A program made the translations under genes and the position numbers. This document shows positions 25,076 through 32,773 of a DNA stretch of 64,000 nucleotides, piece by piece. The notes beneath the pieces were generated by a model. That model saw nothing but the letters and a program-made list of their open reading frames with translations. It did no database searches and was not told the DNA's origin. This stretch comes from DATJGF01 sp035495315 (lineage in GTDB: Bacteria > Verrucomicrobiota > Verrucomicrobiia > Limisphaerales > UBA8199). Position 1 is the stretch's first letter. Each line of letters starts with the position of its first letter. The stretch is from assembly GCA_035495315.1 (NCBI GenBank), contig DATJGF010000145.1, forward strand, positions 42,776 to 106,775, given 5' to 3'.

Positions 25076-26182
25076 ATGAGAAATCCCAGTAAGCAGCCCG
25101 CCACCTCACGATGCACAGCACGAGACTGTGCTGTCCACCATCCTTGGGCCGTTGCTGGGAGGCTCGCGGTGGCGAGTGGCTCGTTCGTGGCGGCGCTAGG
25201 CATCTCCGTTCCACAGCCGGCAGCCGCCGACGAGGCAACGGAGAATCGCACAAATGCCTTAACCGAAGCGAAACGCCAGTGGACGGCTTCCCTCCGGTGG
25301 GAAAATGACACATTCGGTAACACCGATAAATTCTACACGGACGGAATCTCTTTGGGAGTAATGCACACCGGTCCCAGTTGGATGGACCCCGTCGCAAACT
25401 GGCTGCCTTGGGGTGAAGGACGGCGCACCGTGGGTTACGACGCGACGCAAGCGATGTTCACTCCGTCGGACAAGGATCGAAACCCGCCCGATCCGAATGA
25501 TCGTCCCTACGCCGGGATTCTCTCGTTCGGGCTTACGTTGCATGTGGAGAAGGAAAATTCTTATCATGGGTTGAAGTTTGTGACCGGCGTTGTCGGCCCC
25601 GCGTCACAGGCGAAGGAAACACAGGATTTCGTTCATGACCTCATCGGCGACGGCAAGTCGCAAGGTTGGGATTACCAGTTGCACAATGAGCCAATCTTCA
25701 ATTTTGCTTACGAATACCGCCACAGGTTTCAACTGGTCGGCGAGCGTGAACGATGGTCAGCGGAAGCACTTCCTCTTGGGGGCGGTTGGCTGGGAAACAT
25801 GCTCATCCAGGGTCAGGCTGGCGGACTGTTGCGGGCGGGCTACCGCATGCCGGATGATTTCGGCCCGACGCTGGTGCGCGACATGGGGCACATGCCGCCG
25901 CCTCGGCGGGATCCGCTGAGCCAGTCGTCCGATTGGGGGTTCTCCGTTTACGGTGGCGCGTTTGGCACCCTGGTGCTGCGAGACATCACCCTCGACGGCA
26001 ATACCTTTCAAGACAGTCCGAGTGTGGACAAGAAGTACTTCGTCCCCGTGGCTGCCGTCGGCATGAGTATGGGCAATCGGCGCTTCCAGGCTTCCTTCTC
26101 TTACGTTTTTTGGGGCAAGGAATTCGAGGGGCAGGACCAAAATACAAAATTCGGCTCAATCTCCTTCCGGTATTTCTTCTAA
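25076..26182 (+). CDS. LpxR-like (DUF2219) outer-membrane protein, putative lipid A deacylase
   Basis: LpxR enzymes remove the 3'-acyloxyacyl chain from lipid A in the outer membrane. After a signal peptide (GSFVAALGISVPQPAAA, cleavage near residue 51), the mature barrel contains the family signatures ENDTFGNTDKFYTDGISLG, DRPYAGILSFGLTLH and NEPIFNFAYEYRHRF. It ends with repeated strands down to FGSISFRYFF with a terminal Phe. The 368 residues suit the family. The N-T-D-K-F-Y-T-D-G segment contains the Asn and Asp residues typical of the active site. AAAGGA six bases before ATG 25076 sets the start. It implies an LPS-type outer membrane. Confidence 0.85.
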   Translation: MRNPSKQPATSRCTARDCAVHHPWAVAGRLAVASGSFVAALGISVPQPAAADEATENRTNALTEAKRQWTASLRWENDTFGNTDKFYTDGISLGVMHTGPSWMDPVANWLPWGEGRRTVGYDATQAMFTPSDKDRNPPDPNDRPYAGILSFGLTLHVEKENSYHGLKFVTGVVGPASQAKETQDFVHDLIGDGKSQGWDYQLHNEPIFNFAYEYRHRFQLVGERERWSAEALPLGGGWLGNMLIQGQAGGLLRAGYRMPDDFGPTLVRDMGHMPPPRRDPLSQSSDWGFSVYGGAFGTLVLRDITLDGNTFQDSPSVDKKYFVPVAAVGMSMGNRRFQASFSYVFWGKEFEGQDQNTKFGSISFRYFF

Positions 26183-26232
26183 GGAAAGCGTCAGTAACTG
26201 AGAGAACGACATGATCCAAGAGGATCGAAGCA

Positions 26233-26451
26233 ATGAAAACACCTAGAACTGAGAATCATCCACAGACAGCCAACGCGCTCACGCTCCACACTTTCGTCTT
26301 GCCTCGGCTCCCGACGAGGCTCCGACGCCTGGTGATGGCGGCATATGCGCCCCACGGTGGCACTCAGCACATGACCTTGGAGGCTTGGCGCGATGTAGAG
26401 CCACAACTCATACGAAGGCTCCAAAATGAAAATCTCGAACATCAGCAATAA
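26233..26451 (+). CDS. Possible small protein overlapping the Hsp20 start
   Basis: A 72-residue frame, MKTPRTENHPQTANALTLH onward, basic and helical at the end (AWRDVEPQLIRRLQNENLEH). AGAGGATCG precedes the ATG. It overlaps the hsp20 start by 26 bases. A TGGCAC at 26358 lies inside it. No family is recognised, and it may be only the hsp20 leader region. Confidence 0.3.
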   Translation: MKTPRTENHPQTANALTLHTFVLPRLPTRLRRLVMAAYAPHGGTQHMTLEAWRDVEPQLIRRLQNENLEHQQ

Positions 26452-26860
26452 CGAGAATCTCTTCGTAGCTTCGTTAAACGCCGTGCCCGCGTGCCAACCG
26501 CGGGACGGGGACGCCGACTGGTTTCCATCCGTGGACGTAACCGAGACCGGGCAAGAGTACGTGTTCGACGTAGACCTGCCCGGTCTGATGCCGAAGGAGA
26601 TCCAGTTGGAGGTGGATAGCGCTACGATTTCGATTAGCGGGAAACGGGTGCCCAGGTCTCAGGGCGGGCGATGGCTCCGAGTTGAGCGCCCTTCAGGAGC
26701 ATTCATTCGCCAATTGCCATTGCCGCCGAACATAAGGGGAGAAATCTACGGCTCCTTTGCCGATGGAGTTCTGGAGTTAAGGGCACCCAAGTCCAGCCAG
26801 CGAAGTGAGACGCGCTCAGCCCAAGCGGTCGCCCGCGAACCTGAGGAGGTTGTGACATGA
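26426..26860 (+). CDS. Small heat-shock protein, Hsp20/alpha-crystallin family
   Basis: ATP-independent holdase that binds unfolding proteins in large oligomers. The 144 residues include the alpha-crystallin domain at about 30-125: PSVDVTETGQEYVFDVDLPG, ISISGKR, ERPSGAFIRQLPLPPNI and ADGVLELRAPK with the conserved A-D-G-V-L. The N-terminal arm is short and polar. The stop overlaps the ATG of a 35-residue frame, then the Mla permease, so chaperone and lipid-transport genes appear to be one transcription unit. Confidence 0.9.
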   Translation: MKISNISNNENLFVASLNAVPACQPRDGDADWFPSVDVTETGQEYVFDVDLPGLMPKEIQLEVDSATISISGKRVPRSQGGRWLRVERPSGAFIRQLPLPPNIRGEIYGSFADGVLELRAPKSSQRSETRSAQAVAREPEEVVT

Positions 26861-26964
26861 AGTCGCCCCCTGTTGACTTGACCCCGCAAATTCGTTCCGA
26901 GGATGGCCTGCCCCGATGGAAGTTTCACGCGGGCGTCTTTGATTTAGCAATGGGGAGCCCATGA
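26857..26964 (+). CDS. 35-residue peptide bridging hsp20 and the Mla permease
   Basis: MKSPPVDLTPQIRSEDGLPR continues to FDLAMGSP. Both ends use ATGA overlaps: its ATG overlaps the hsp20 stop and its stop overlaps the permease ATG at 26961. A GAGGAGG ends about seven bases before its ATG, one of the best ribosome binding sites in the region. It probably serves at least as a coupling cistron; whether the peptide itself acts is unknown. Confidence 0.5.
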   Translation: MKSPPVDLTPQIRSEDGLPRWKFHAGVFDLAMGSP

Positions 26965-28103
26965 AAACAACCGCCTCCATCCCGAATCTGGCGGCTGTGC
27001 GGACGTCGCCGGGGGTGTTGCTGGCCAGGGTGTCGGGCAACTGGCGAGAGGGACCCACGCTACCCAGCGTGGAGGTCGTTCGAGAAACCCTGAGTAAGGA
27101 GCCGTCCGTGAAGTCCGTGGAATTCGACACGGCCGGCCTGACCGGCTGGGACTCACGTTTTGTGGCGTTCATCAGCCAGTGCGCCGGGGCAGTCCGCGGA
27201 CGCAACATCGAAATTCGATACGACGGACTGCCGGAGGGCGCGCGCCGATTGCTGCGCCTGGCCCATGCTGTGCCCGAGAAAGTCGATGCGCACCGAGCCG
27301 TAGTCAAAGCCTCCTTTTTCCGAAGCGTGGGTGAACACACAATCCAAGGGTGGGACGGCATACTGGGGCTCTTCACCTTTTTGGGGCAAAATCTCACAGC
27401 GCTGGTGAACCTGCTCCGGGGTCGCGCGCAGTTCCGCTGGGCAGACACCTTTCAGGTCATGGAACAGACCGGCCCCCAGGCGTTGGGCATAGTGGCCATG
27501 ATCAATTTTCTAGTGGGGCTGATTCTGGCCTTTGTGGGAGCACTTGAACTGGAACGGTTCGGTGCCTCCATCTATGTGGCGGACCTGGTGGGCATCGCCA
27601 CAGTGCGGGAGATGGGCTGTATCATGACCGGCATCATCTTGTGCGGTCGCACCGGCGCTGCCTTCGCGGCCCAGCTTGGGACCATGAAGGTCAATGAGGA
27701 AATCAATGCTCTGCAGACTTTTGGTTTCTCGCCCATCGAGTTCCTGGTCCTGCCAAGGATGGTCGCTCTGGTCCTGATGATGCCCTTTCTCTGCGTGTTT
27801 GCCGACCTGATCAGCATCGCGGGCGGCTTCTTTGTGTCGGTCAGCATGCTGGACATCACCTCCACTGAGTATGTCAACCGCACCATGCAGGCCATTCAAC
27901 TCAAGAGCTTCCTGCTCGGCATCGTCAAAGGCACCTTTTTTGGGTTCCTCGTGGCCTACACTGGCTGTCTCCGGGGAATGCAGTGCGGCCATACTGCCGC
28001 CGCAGTGGGACAGGCCACCACCCGCGCGGTGGTGTCAGGGATTTCCGCCATCATTGCTTCTGACGGCCTCTTCGCGGTGCTCTGCAACGCGCTGCAAATT
28101 TGA
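26961..28103 (+). CDS. mlaE: MlaE-type ABC transporter permease with N-terminal STAS-like domain
   Basis: Inner-membrane permease of a phospholipid/hydrophobic-compound transporter. Residues 1-120 form a STAS-like domain (VKSVEFDTAGLTGWDSRFVA) that in the Mla system is often the separate MlaB. The permease core follows: QVMEQTGPQALGIVAMINFL, ADLVGIATVREMGCIMTGII, GRTGAAFAAQLGTMKVNEE and INALQTFGFSPIEFLVLPR, all MlaE signatures. The 380 residues match STAS-fused permeases. It is followed by ATPase, MCE protein and auxiliary lipoprotein genes. Confidence 0.92.
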   Translation: MKTTASIPNLAAVRTSPGVLLARVSGNWREGPTLPSVEVVRETLSKEPSVKSVEFDTAGLTGWDSRFVAFISQCAGAVRGRNIEIRYDGLPEGARRLLRLAHAVPEKVDAHRAVVKASFFRSVGEHTIQGWDGILGLFTFLGQNLTALVNLLRGRAQFRWADTFQVMEQTGPQALGIVAMINFLVGLILAFVGALELERFGASIYVADLVGIATVREMGCIMTGIILCGRTGAAFAAQLGTMKVNEEINALQTFGFSPIEFLVLPRMVALVLMMPFLCVFADLISIAGGFFVSVSMLDITSTEYVNRTMQAIQLKSFLLGIVKGTFFGFLVAYTGCLRGMQCGHTAAAVGQATTRAVVSGISAIIASDGLFAVLCNALQI

Positions 28104-28112
28104 ACCCGTGGC

Positions 28113-28889
28113 ATGAACACAAACGACATCAAAATCGAGATCAAGCACCTGAGCATGGCTTACGGTTCCTATGTGGTCATGCGCGATGTCAGTGCCCGCG
28201 TCAAACGTGGCTCAATCTTCGTCATCATGGGCGAAAGTGGGTCGGGTAAGAGCACGCTGCTCCAGACGATGATCGGCCTGCATCCGCCTGCTCAGGGTGA
28301 CATCCTCTACGGCGGCCAAAGTTTTTGGGGCTTGGACGAGGAGGCGCGCCGGGTCCAGGTGCGCAAGTTTGGTGTGCTGTTCCAAAGCGCCGCACTCTGG
28401 AGCTCCATGACTTTGGCGGAGAACGTCGAACTCCCGCTGGCGCAATATACTGATTGGCCATCAGCGGACCGGCAAGAGGTCGTGCGGCTCAAGCTGGCGC
28501 TAGTGGGCTTGTCAGGCTTCGAGGACTATTATCCGGCCGAGCTTTCCGGCGGCATGCGAAAACGGGCCGGACTGGCTCGCGCCATGGCGCTGGACCCGGA
28601 AATCCTCTTTTTCGACGAACCGTCAGCCGGGCTGGACCCCGTCCTTTCGAGAAACCTGGATCAGTTGATCCTGGAACTGCGCGACACATTGGGCGCCACA
28701 GTTGTGGTCGTCACCCACGAATTGGCCAGCATTTTCACTATCGCCGACGATTCGATCTTCCTCGATGCCGAATCCAGGACGGTGAGGGTCCAGGGAAATC
28801 CCACCGAACTACGTGAGCATTCCCCTGATCCGAAGATAAGGACCTTTCTCACCCGCGGCGAATTCTCCGAGCGGGGCACGACACCATGA
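28113..28889 (+). CDS. mlaF: MlaF-type ABC transporter ATPase
   Basis: Energises the MlaE permease. The 258 residues carry Walker A GESGSGKST (residues 40-48), Q-loop VLFQSAALW, signature LSGGMRKRAGLARAMALDPE, Walker B ILFFDEPSAGLDPV and the H-loop VVVTHELAS. The LSGGMRKR signature is typical of the Mla/Ttg2 class. The stop overlaps the MCE gene start (ATGA at 28886-28889). Confidence 0.94.
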   Translation: MNTNDIKIEIKHLSMAYGSYVVMRDVSARVKRGSIFVIMGESGSGKSTLLQTMIGLHPPAQGDILYGGQSFWGLDEEARRVQVRKFGVLFQSAALWSSMTLAENVELPLAQYTDWPSADRQEVVRLKLALVGLSGFEDYYPAELSGGMRKRAGLARAMALDPEILFFDEPSAGLDPVLSRNLDQLILELRDTLGATVVVVTHELASIFTIADDSIFLDAESRTVRVQGNPTELREHSPDPKIRTFLTRGEFSERGTTP

Positions 28890-29863
28890 AAACATCAAAT
28901 CCCACGGCTCTCGGCTTGTTCCTGGTCATTGGTTTGGCATTGGGCATGACCGGAGTACTCATCTTCAGTTCCGGCAACCTGTTCCACCCGCAACAAAAGT
29001 CCATCCTTTACTTCGATGGCTCGCTCAAAGGATTGAACCCGGGCGCCCCCGTCAAATTCCGCGGAGTCACCATCGGCAAGGTGGACCAGGTTCTGATCCG
29101 CCACAATCAAGCCAGGGATGACTACGCAATGCCGGTGATCATTGCTGTTGACAAAAAGCTGATCCAATCCAAGTCCGATGAAACTCTTCAGATCGACAAC
29201 CACGCCCTCTTGAATGAAAACATCCGCCGGGGTTTTCGTGGTCGTCTTGATGCCGAGAGTCTGGTAACCGGGGTCCTTTACGTGAGCCTGGACATTCTGC
29301 CGGAAACGCCTCCTCCGGTTTTTCACCAGCTCACGGCCCAATACAGCGAGATTCCGACTATCCCCAGCCAGGTGCAGCAATTGTTGGCCAACCTCGAACA
29401 CTTCGACTTGCCCGGAATTTCGGCGAAGCTGATTGCCTTGCTGAGTCGTTTGGATACCAGCATCGGCCATTTGGACCTTCCGCAGATCAATGCCGGCGTG
29501 ACCAACCTGCTCGGGGCGGCAAATCAACTTCTCGCCACACCGGACCTCACCAACTCCATCATCGCTGCCAGGCGGACTCTGGAACACGCACAGGCGCTGT
29601 TGGCGCGGATTGAAGGTCGCGTAGACCCGCTAGCCGACAATCTCACGAACACCCTATTTGAAGCACAGAAGACCCTCGCCGACGTGCGCCGGGGTGCGCA
29701 GAACCTCTCCGATCTGCTAGGCCCCGACAACTCCTTCGGCTCCGACCTTACGCAGGCGCTGGAGCAACTTGGTAACGCGGGCCGTGCTGTTGCCGACCTC
29801 GCCGAATATCTTCAACGCAATCCGAACGCCTTGTTAGCAGGAAGGAAGAAACCCAAAGAATGA
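28886..29863 (+). CDS. mlaD: MCE-family substrate-binding protein (MlaD type)
   Basis: An N-terminal membrane anchor (LGLFLVIGLALGMTGVLIFS) holds a single MCE domain in the periplasm: ILYFDGSLKGLNPGAPVKFR and GVTIGKVDQVLI, then RGFRGRLDAESLVTGVLYVS. A long helical C-terminal region (about residues 150-325) follows with leucine repeats, as in MCE proteins that form needles or tunnels. It binds lipids carried to or from the permease. Overlaps at both ends (ATGA) with neighbours show tight coupling. No MlaC or MlaA gene is seen in the window. Confidence 0.9.
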   Translation: MKTSNPTALGLFLVIGLALGMTGVLIFSSGNLFHPQQKSILYFDGSLKGLNPGAPVKFRGVTIGKVDQVLIRHNQARDDYAMPVIIAVDKKLIQSKSDETLQIDNHALLNENIRRGFRGRLDAESLVTGVLYVSLDILPETPPPVFHQLTAQYSEIPTIPSQVQQLLANLEHFDLPGISAKLIALLSRLDTSIGHLDLPQINAGVTNLLGAANQLLATPDLTNSIIAARRTLEHAQALLARIEGRVDPLADNLTNTLFEAQKTLADVRRGAQNLSDLLGPDNSFGSDLTQALEQLGNAGRAVADLAEYLQRNPNALLAGRKKPKE

Positions 29864-29871
29864 GGTGTGAA

Positions 29872-30495
29872 ATGAAACGACTAAGCTATTTCTACCCGCT
29901 CCTCATGGTGTGCAGTGTGGGCCTGCTCCTGGGCGGATGCGTCATCAAGCCTGCGCGGGTGCCAACGCGACACTTCGCTTTGGCGCCTATTCCGGCACCC
30001 GAGCACGCTCCGGCCAGAGCGCAGCCGTTGGCGGTCGAAGTCGGTTTTGTGAAGATGCCTTCATATCTTCTGCGAGATTCAATGGTTGTCCGCAAGAGCG
30101 CCGACGAAGTTGAGTACCTCGAAACTGCGCTCTGGGCTGAGCGTCTGGACCATTCCTTCCTGCAGACGCTGGCGCAGAATCTCTCCATGCTGCTGGCCTC
30201 GGACCAGGCTCGTCTCTCCGCTTCTGAACGCGACCGGTTAGTAAGGCGAGTATCCATCGATGTGGAACAGTTCGACGTGGATACCGAAGGGACGGGAACG
30301 CTGCTCGCGGGATGGCGGCTCACTGCTGTTGGCGCTGATAAGCCGACCAAGATCGGCCAAGCTCACTTGACTCGCCCTGGCCCGTCCCCGCGAGGTAACC
30401 CACAAGCCATCGCCACGACCTTGAGCGCGCTGCTCGCCGAATTCAGTCGGGAACTGGAGCCAGCGCTCCTAGAATCCGCACGGGCCAGGCAATGA
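29872..30495 (+). CDS. Transport-associated lipoprotein (PqiC/ABC auxiliary family)
   Basis: A lipoprotein signal MKRLSYFYPLLMVCSVGLLL ends in lipobox LLGGC, followed by a mature domain with RHFALAPIP, AVEVGFVKMPSYLLRDSMVV, VEYLETALWAERLDHSFLQT and VSIDVEQFDVDTEGTGTLLA, which match the PqiC/DUF330 auxiliary component of MCE transporters. These usually sit in the outer membrane and complete the trans-envelope path. I prefer ATG 29872, with GAGGTG ahead, over ATG 29860, which overlaps the previous stop. Confidence 0.85.
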   Translation: MKRLSYFYPLLMVCSVGLLLGGCVIKPARVPTRHFALAPIPAPEHAPARAQPLAVEVGFVKMPSYLLRDSMVVRKSADEVEYLETALWAERLDHSFLQTLAQNLSMLLASDQARLSASERDRLVRRVSIDVEQFDVDTEGTGTLLAGWRLTAVGADKPTKIGQAHLTRPGPSPRGNPQAIATTLSALLAEFSRELEPALLESARARQ

Positions 30496-30719
30496 AAAAG
30501 GCTGTTTCAGAGGCCGTATCCGCGCATCAACAGCAAATCCGGGAGCAGTTCGACGACATTCAGGCGGGGCAACACTTGATAACACGACAGAACACTACCG
30601 GGCTCAATCCACGGTTGCTAGATCTGGTGAACCAGTTCCGAGGAATGATTCACGAGTCTCATTGCAGCCTCTCGAGGAACTCCTGCTCTGCGCAAGCGAT
30701 TCACATACGTAACCCGTAA
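30492..30719 (+). CDS. Short frame after the Mla operon, probably truncated
   Basis: The ATG overlaps the lipoprotein stop (ATGA), reading MKKAVSEAVSAHQQQIREQF and then into DNA antisense to the integrase remnant from about 30618. The first 40 residues could be a genuine coupled cistron; the remainder (ending CSAQAIHIRNP) looks like antisense translation. It suggests a gene cut short where the mobile element joined. Confidence 0.35.
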   Translation: MKKAVSEAVSAHQQQIREQFDDIQAGQHLITRQNTTGLNPRLLDLVNQFRGMIHESHCSLSRNSCSAQAIHIRNP

Positions 30720-31589
30720 GCAATGAAAGCAGAGGTGAGGTTTTTTGATTTTGATAAAGAACTGCTGCCACCGCCGCGAGGGTTGAAACGGAAAGTCCAA
30801 AGTGTATTTCCTCTTTGCACGCCGTAGTTGTTCAAATAAGGGACGCAGAGCCGATGGCATGGGGATGGAGAATGCCCTTTGTTCGCCACCTTTAGGCGCG
30901 GGGAATGTTATCTTGTCCTCGGCAACGTCTATGCAATTCATAGGGAGTCGTGTCTCCCGAAGCCTGCAGCCGGTGTGAAGCGAAATCTCAAAAGCGATCA
31001 GCATCCACTCTGGCTCTGATTTCAGTGCCCCTCGGATTTCGCTGATTTCATCATTGGAAAGCTCTGGCTTTTTTGCGGGCTTGTCGCGTCGCAATTTGAG
31101 ACTCACCAGCGGGTTGGCCTCAGCATGGCCCAGCCTCACGGCTTCGCCCATTATCATTGCGAAAAGTTTCAGTTCCATGATGGCCGTGTTCCGCCCGACT
31201 GTCTTCCCAGTTCTCTTTTTGAAGCCGGTTCGCCAGTCGACGTATTCAATGCCGTTGCGGTAGGTAATGGCTCTGGGCGTGGCGTAGCGCCGGGTCTGGA
31301 GCCAATGCGCGAGCCAATTCCAAGAATCAAGGTACCGTTCCAACGTGCGAGCATTTTCGCAATGCCGTTCAAGGTATTTTGGAACCCAGGAATCCCAGCT
31401 CTCATCATTTGCTGCCGAGCTGCGATAATGTTCCTTGGCTTCTAATTCCGCTCGAAGCGCCCTAGCCTTGGCGGTGTCACTTGGATTATCGGCACGCAGA
31501 CCAGTTGATCGATGAAGTTCCTTTTGCTCGGCGTCGAAATAAACCACGTACCAAAAAGGCGAACGGTTTTTGCGGTAGAGGTAAGCCAC
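30618..31589 (-). pseudogene. Tyrosine recombinase/integrase with amber stop at the catalytic tyrosine
   Basis: Phage-type integrase. From a GTG at 31589 the protein begins VAYLYRKNRSPFWYV, then has a SAM-like core-binding region and the catalytic domain: HTGCRLRETRL with the first Arg, and HCLRVTYVNRL with H-x-x-R. The frame ends RLVNHSSELVHQI then TAG. In related integrases the next residue is the nucleophile Tyr (H-Q-I-Y-Q). After the TAG the frame continues QPWIEPGSVLSC for over 30 codons. One substitution (TAC/TAT to TAG) therefore removes the catalytic residue and the C-terminal tail. It lies 95 bases from a tRNA-Gly 3' fragment, a typical attachment site. Confidence 0.82.
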
Positions 31590-31683
31590 GAGTGCAAGTA
31601 GTGCAAGTAAACGGAAACAAATCAATCGAAAAAGCCCAGAAAATCGACCACTCCGCACCATTAAAAACCACTATACCATTAAT

Positions 31684-31711
31684 GAGGGTTCGATTCCCTC
31701 CACCCGCTCCA
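31684..31711 (+). repeat. tRNA-Gly 3' fragment, probable att site
   Basis: GAGGGTTCGATTCCCTC forms a perfect five-pair T-stem with a seven-base loop, followed by CACCCGC, T and CCA. This is the 3' acceptor strand of a tRNA whose 5' end would be GCGGGTG, as in tRNA-Gly(GCC). The 5' three-quarters of the tRNA is absent upstream. A lone tRNA 3' end beside an integrase gene is the usual mark of an attachment site. Confidence 0.75.
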
Positions 31712-31980
31712 GTAAAACAGGGGTTTTTTGCGAAGCAAAAAGTTACCATAGTTCGATTCCCTTTAATTCATTACACTTCAAATCAAGCACTTACCACAAA
31801 GTGCAGGAAGATTGCAGGAAAATCTCTGTCTGCCTTCCTTCGACAGCATCCACTTTTTTATGACGCGTGGCAAAGCGGCAAAGCCGCTGCGCTTTGTATT
31901 TTTCCTCCATCTTCATCAGGGCAAAGGGCCGCGCGCGGCGTCCTCGCGGGTGACGGCGCCGGAAATCTCATCGGCCAACA
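31712..31980. other. Non-coding stretch with short repeats next to the att fragment
   Basis: A second GTTCGATTCCCT motif at about 31750, the direct repeat TGCAGGAA at 31802 and 31813, and an inverted repeat AAAGCGGC/GCCGCTGCGCTTT near 31872-31895 followed by a T-run on the plus strand. The first two could be integrase arm or core sites. No gene is supported. Confidence 0.3.
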
Positions 31981-32520
31981 TTATTTTCCCAACATGGATT
32001 CCGCAGGGCGACTTGTCGTGATGGGATCAGCGTGGCGGTGGACGAGCCTCCAGCGGGTGCCGATTTTCTCGTAAACGCTCGTAACGCGCGCCGAGAATTC
32101 CGAGAAGTCCGGGCTCGTACCCAGCTTCGCTCGATCATGTTCGATCTCGACAAGAACGACGATCTCCTCGTCGCCATAGACCGCGACGCGATCGACCGCG
32201 ACAACCGAGCCATCCTTATATTTGGCCGCCGCGTTGTTGAGGGCCTTCAGCACTTCAGCGCGCCCCTTGCCGAAAGGGCCGAACGGATTGCCGAGCGTGA
32301 TATCATCGCGGTTCGCAAACAACGCTGCATAGCCCGAAGGATCGCCATTCAGGATTTTGCGCAAAGCTTCATGGCTTTCGGCAATTGCCGCTTCCAAAGC
32401 AAGCGGCACCTTCACGACCACGTCCTTGCGCGTCTCTTGCGCCGATAGCCGGAACGAGGCGAGCGAGATGAAAGCCGCCGCCAAAAACAGGGCCAGCTTT
32501 GGTCTGGCAAAAGCGTTCAT
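31981..32520 (-). CDS. Secreted NTF2-like (SnoaL/DUF4440-type) protein
   Basis: A signal peptide (LALFLAAAFISLASFRLSAQ) precedes an NTF2-fold domain: AIAESHEALRKILNGDPSGY, ALFANRDDITLGNPFGPFGK, GRAEVLKALNNAAAKYKDG and VLVEIEHDRA, ending with VTSVYEKIGTRWRLVHRHAD. These proteins bind or transform small molecules or help solubilise partners; the ligand is unknown. I set the start at ATG 32520, with AGGAG eight bases upstream. The frame is open further up into a kinase fragment that I treat separately. Confidence 0.8.
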   Translation of the reverse strand: MNAFARPKLALFLAAAFISLASFRLSAQETRKDVVVKVPLALEAAIAESHEALRKILNGDPSGYAALFANRDDITLGNPFGPFGKGRAEVLKALNNAAAKYKDGSVVAVDRVAVYGDEEIVVLVEIEHDRAKLGTSPDFSEFSARVTSVYEKIGTRWRLVHRHADPITTSRPAESMLGK

Positions 32521-32577
32521 CACCTTTGCTCCTACTGATAGGAATTCGCTTTTGACGCTCCGAGGTTCAACGGAGAA

Positions 32578-32748
32578 TTGCTTTTCCGGCGGGTTCATTT
32601 GACTGATGTCGTGCGCGGCAAGCAGGGCCTCGAGGCCTTGGCGCAAGGCGAGATCGCCATGACAGGCACCATCGAGAAATGGGGCGCGTTCGCTTGTGGG
32701 CTTGGCGAGCGAAGCGGCAAACGGGGCTTCTTCGTGGTTTGGATTCAT
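32578..32748 (-). pseudogene. N-terminal fragment of an ECF-linked Ser/Thr kinase
   Basis: The frame opens MNPNHEEAPFAASLAKP and holds ERAPFLDGACHGDLALRQGL then EALLAAHDISQ, the leader found before the kinase domain in verrucomicrobial ECF-linked kinases (compare FLDNACGADQALREQIDKLL in the kinase at 10.9 kb). No kinase domain follows; the frame instead runs into the NTF2-like gene. It is a cut-off remnant joined in frame to unrelated sequence. Confidence 0.7.
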
Positions 32749-32773
32749 GGCTTGCGTCCGATCATTTCGTTGG

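Noticed and set aside
26320..26376. Possible fifth copy of the 54-bp element before hsp20
   Set aside because: CCCCACGGTGGCAC matches the last part of copy B, but the GGCGCA boxes only align with added gaps, unlike the four ungapped copies.
31486..31749. 87-codon minus-strand frame containing GAGGGNRTLINGIVV
   Set aside because: This is the well-known artefact of translating a tRNA 3' end; it supports the tRNA-Gly fragment rather than a protein.
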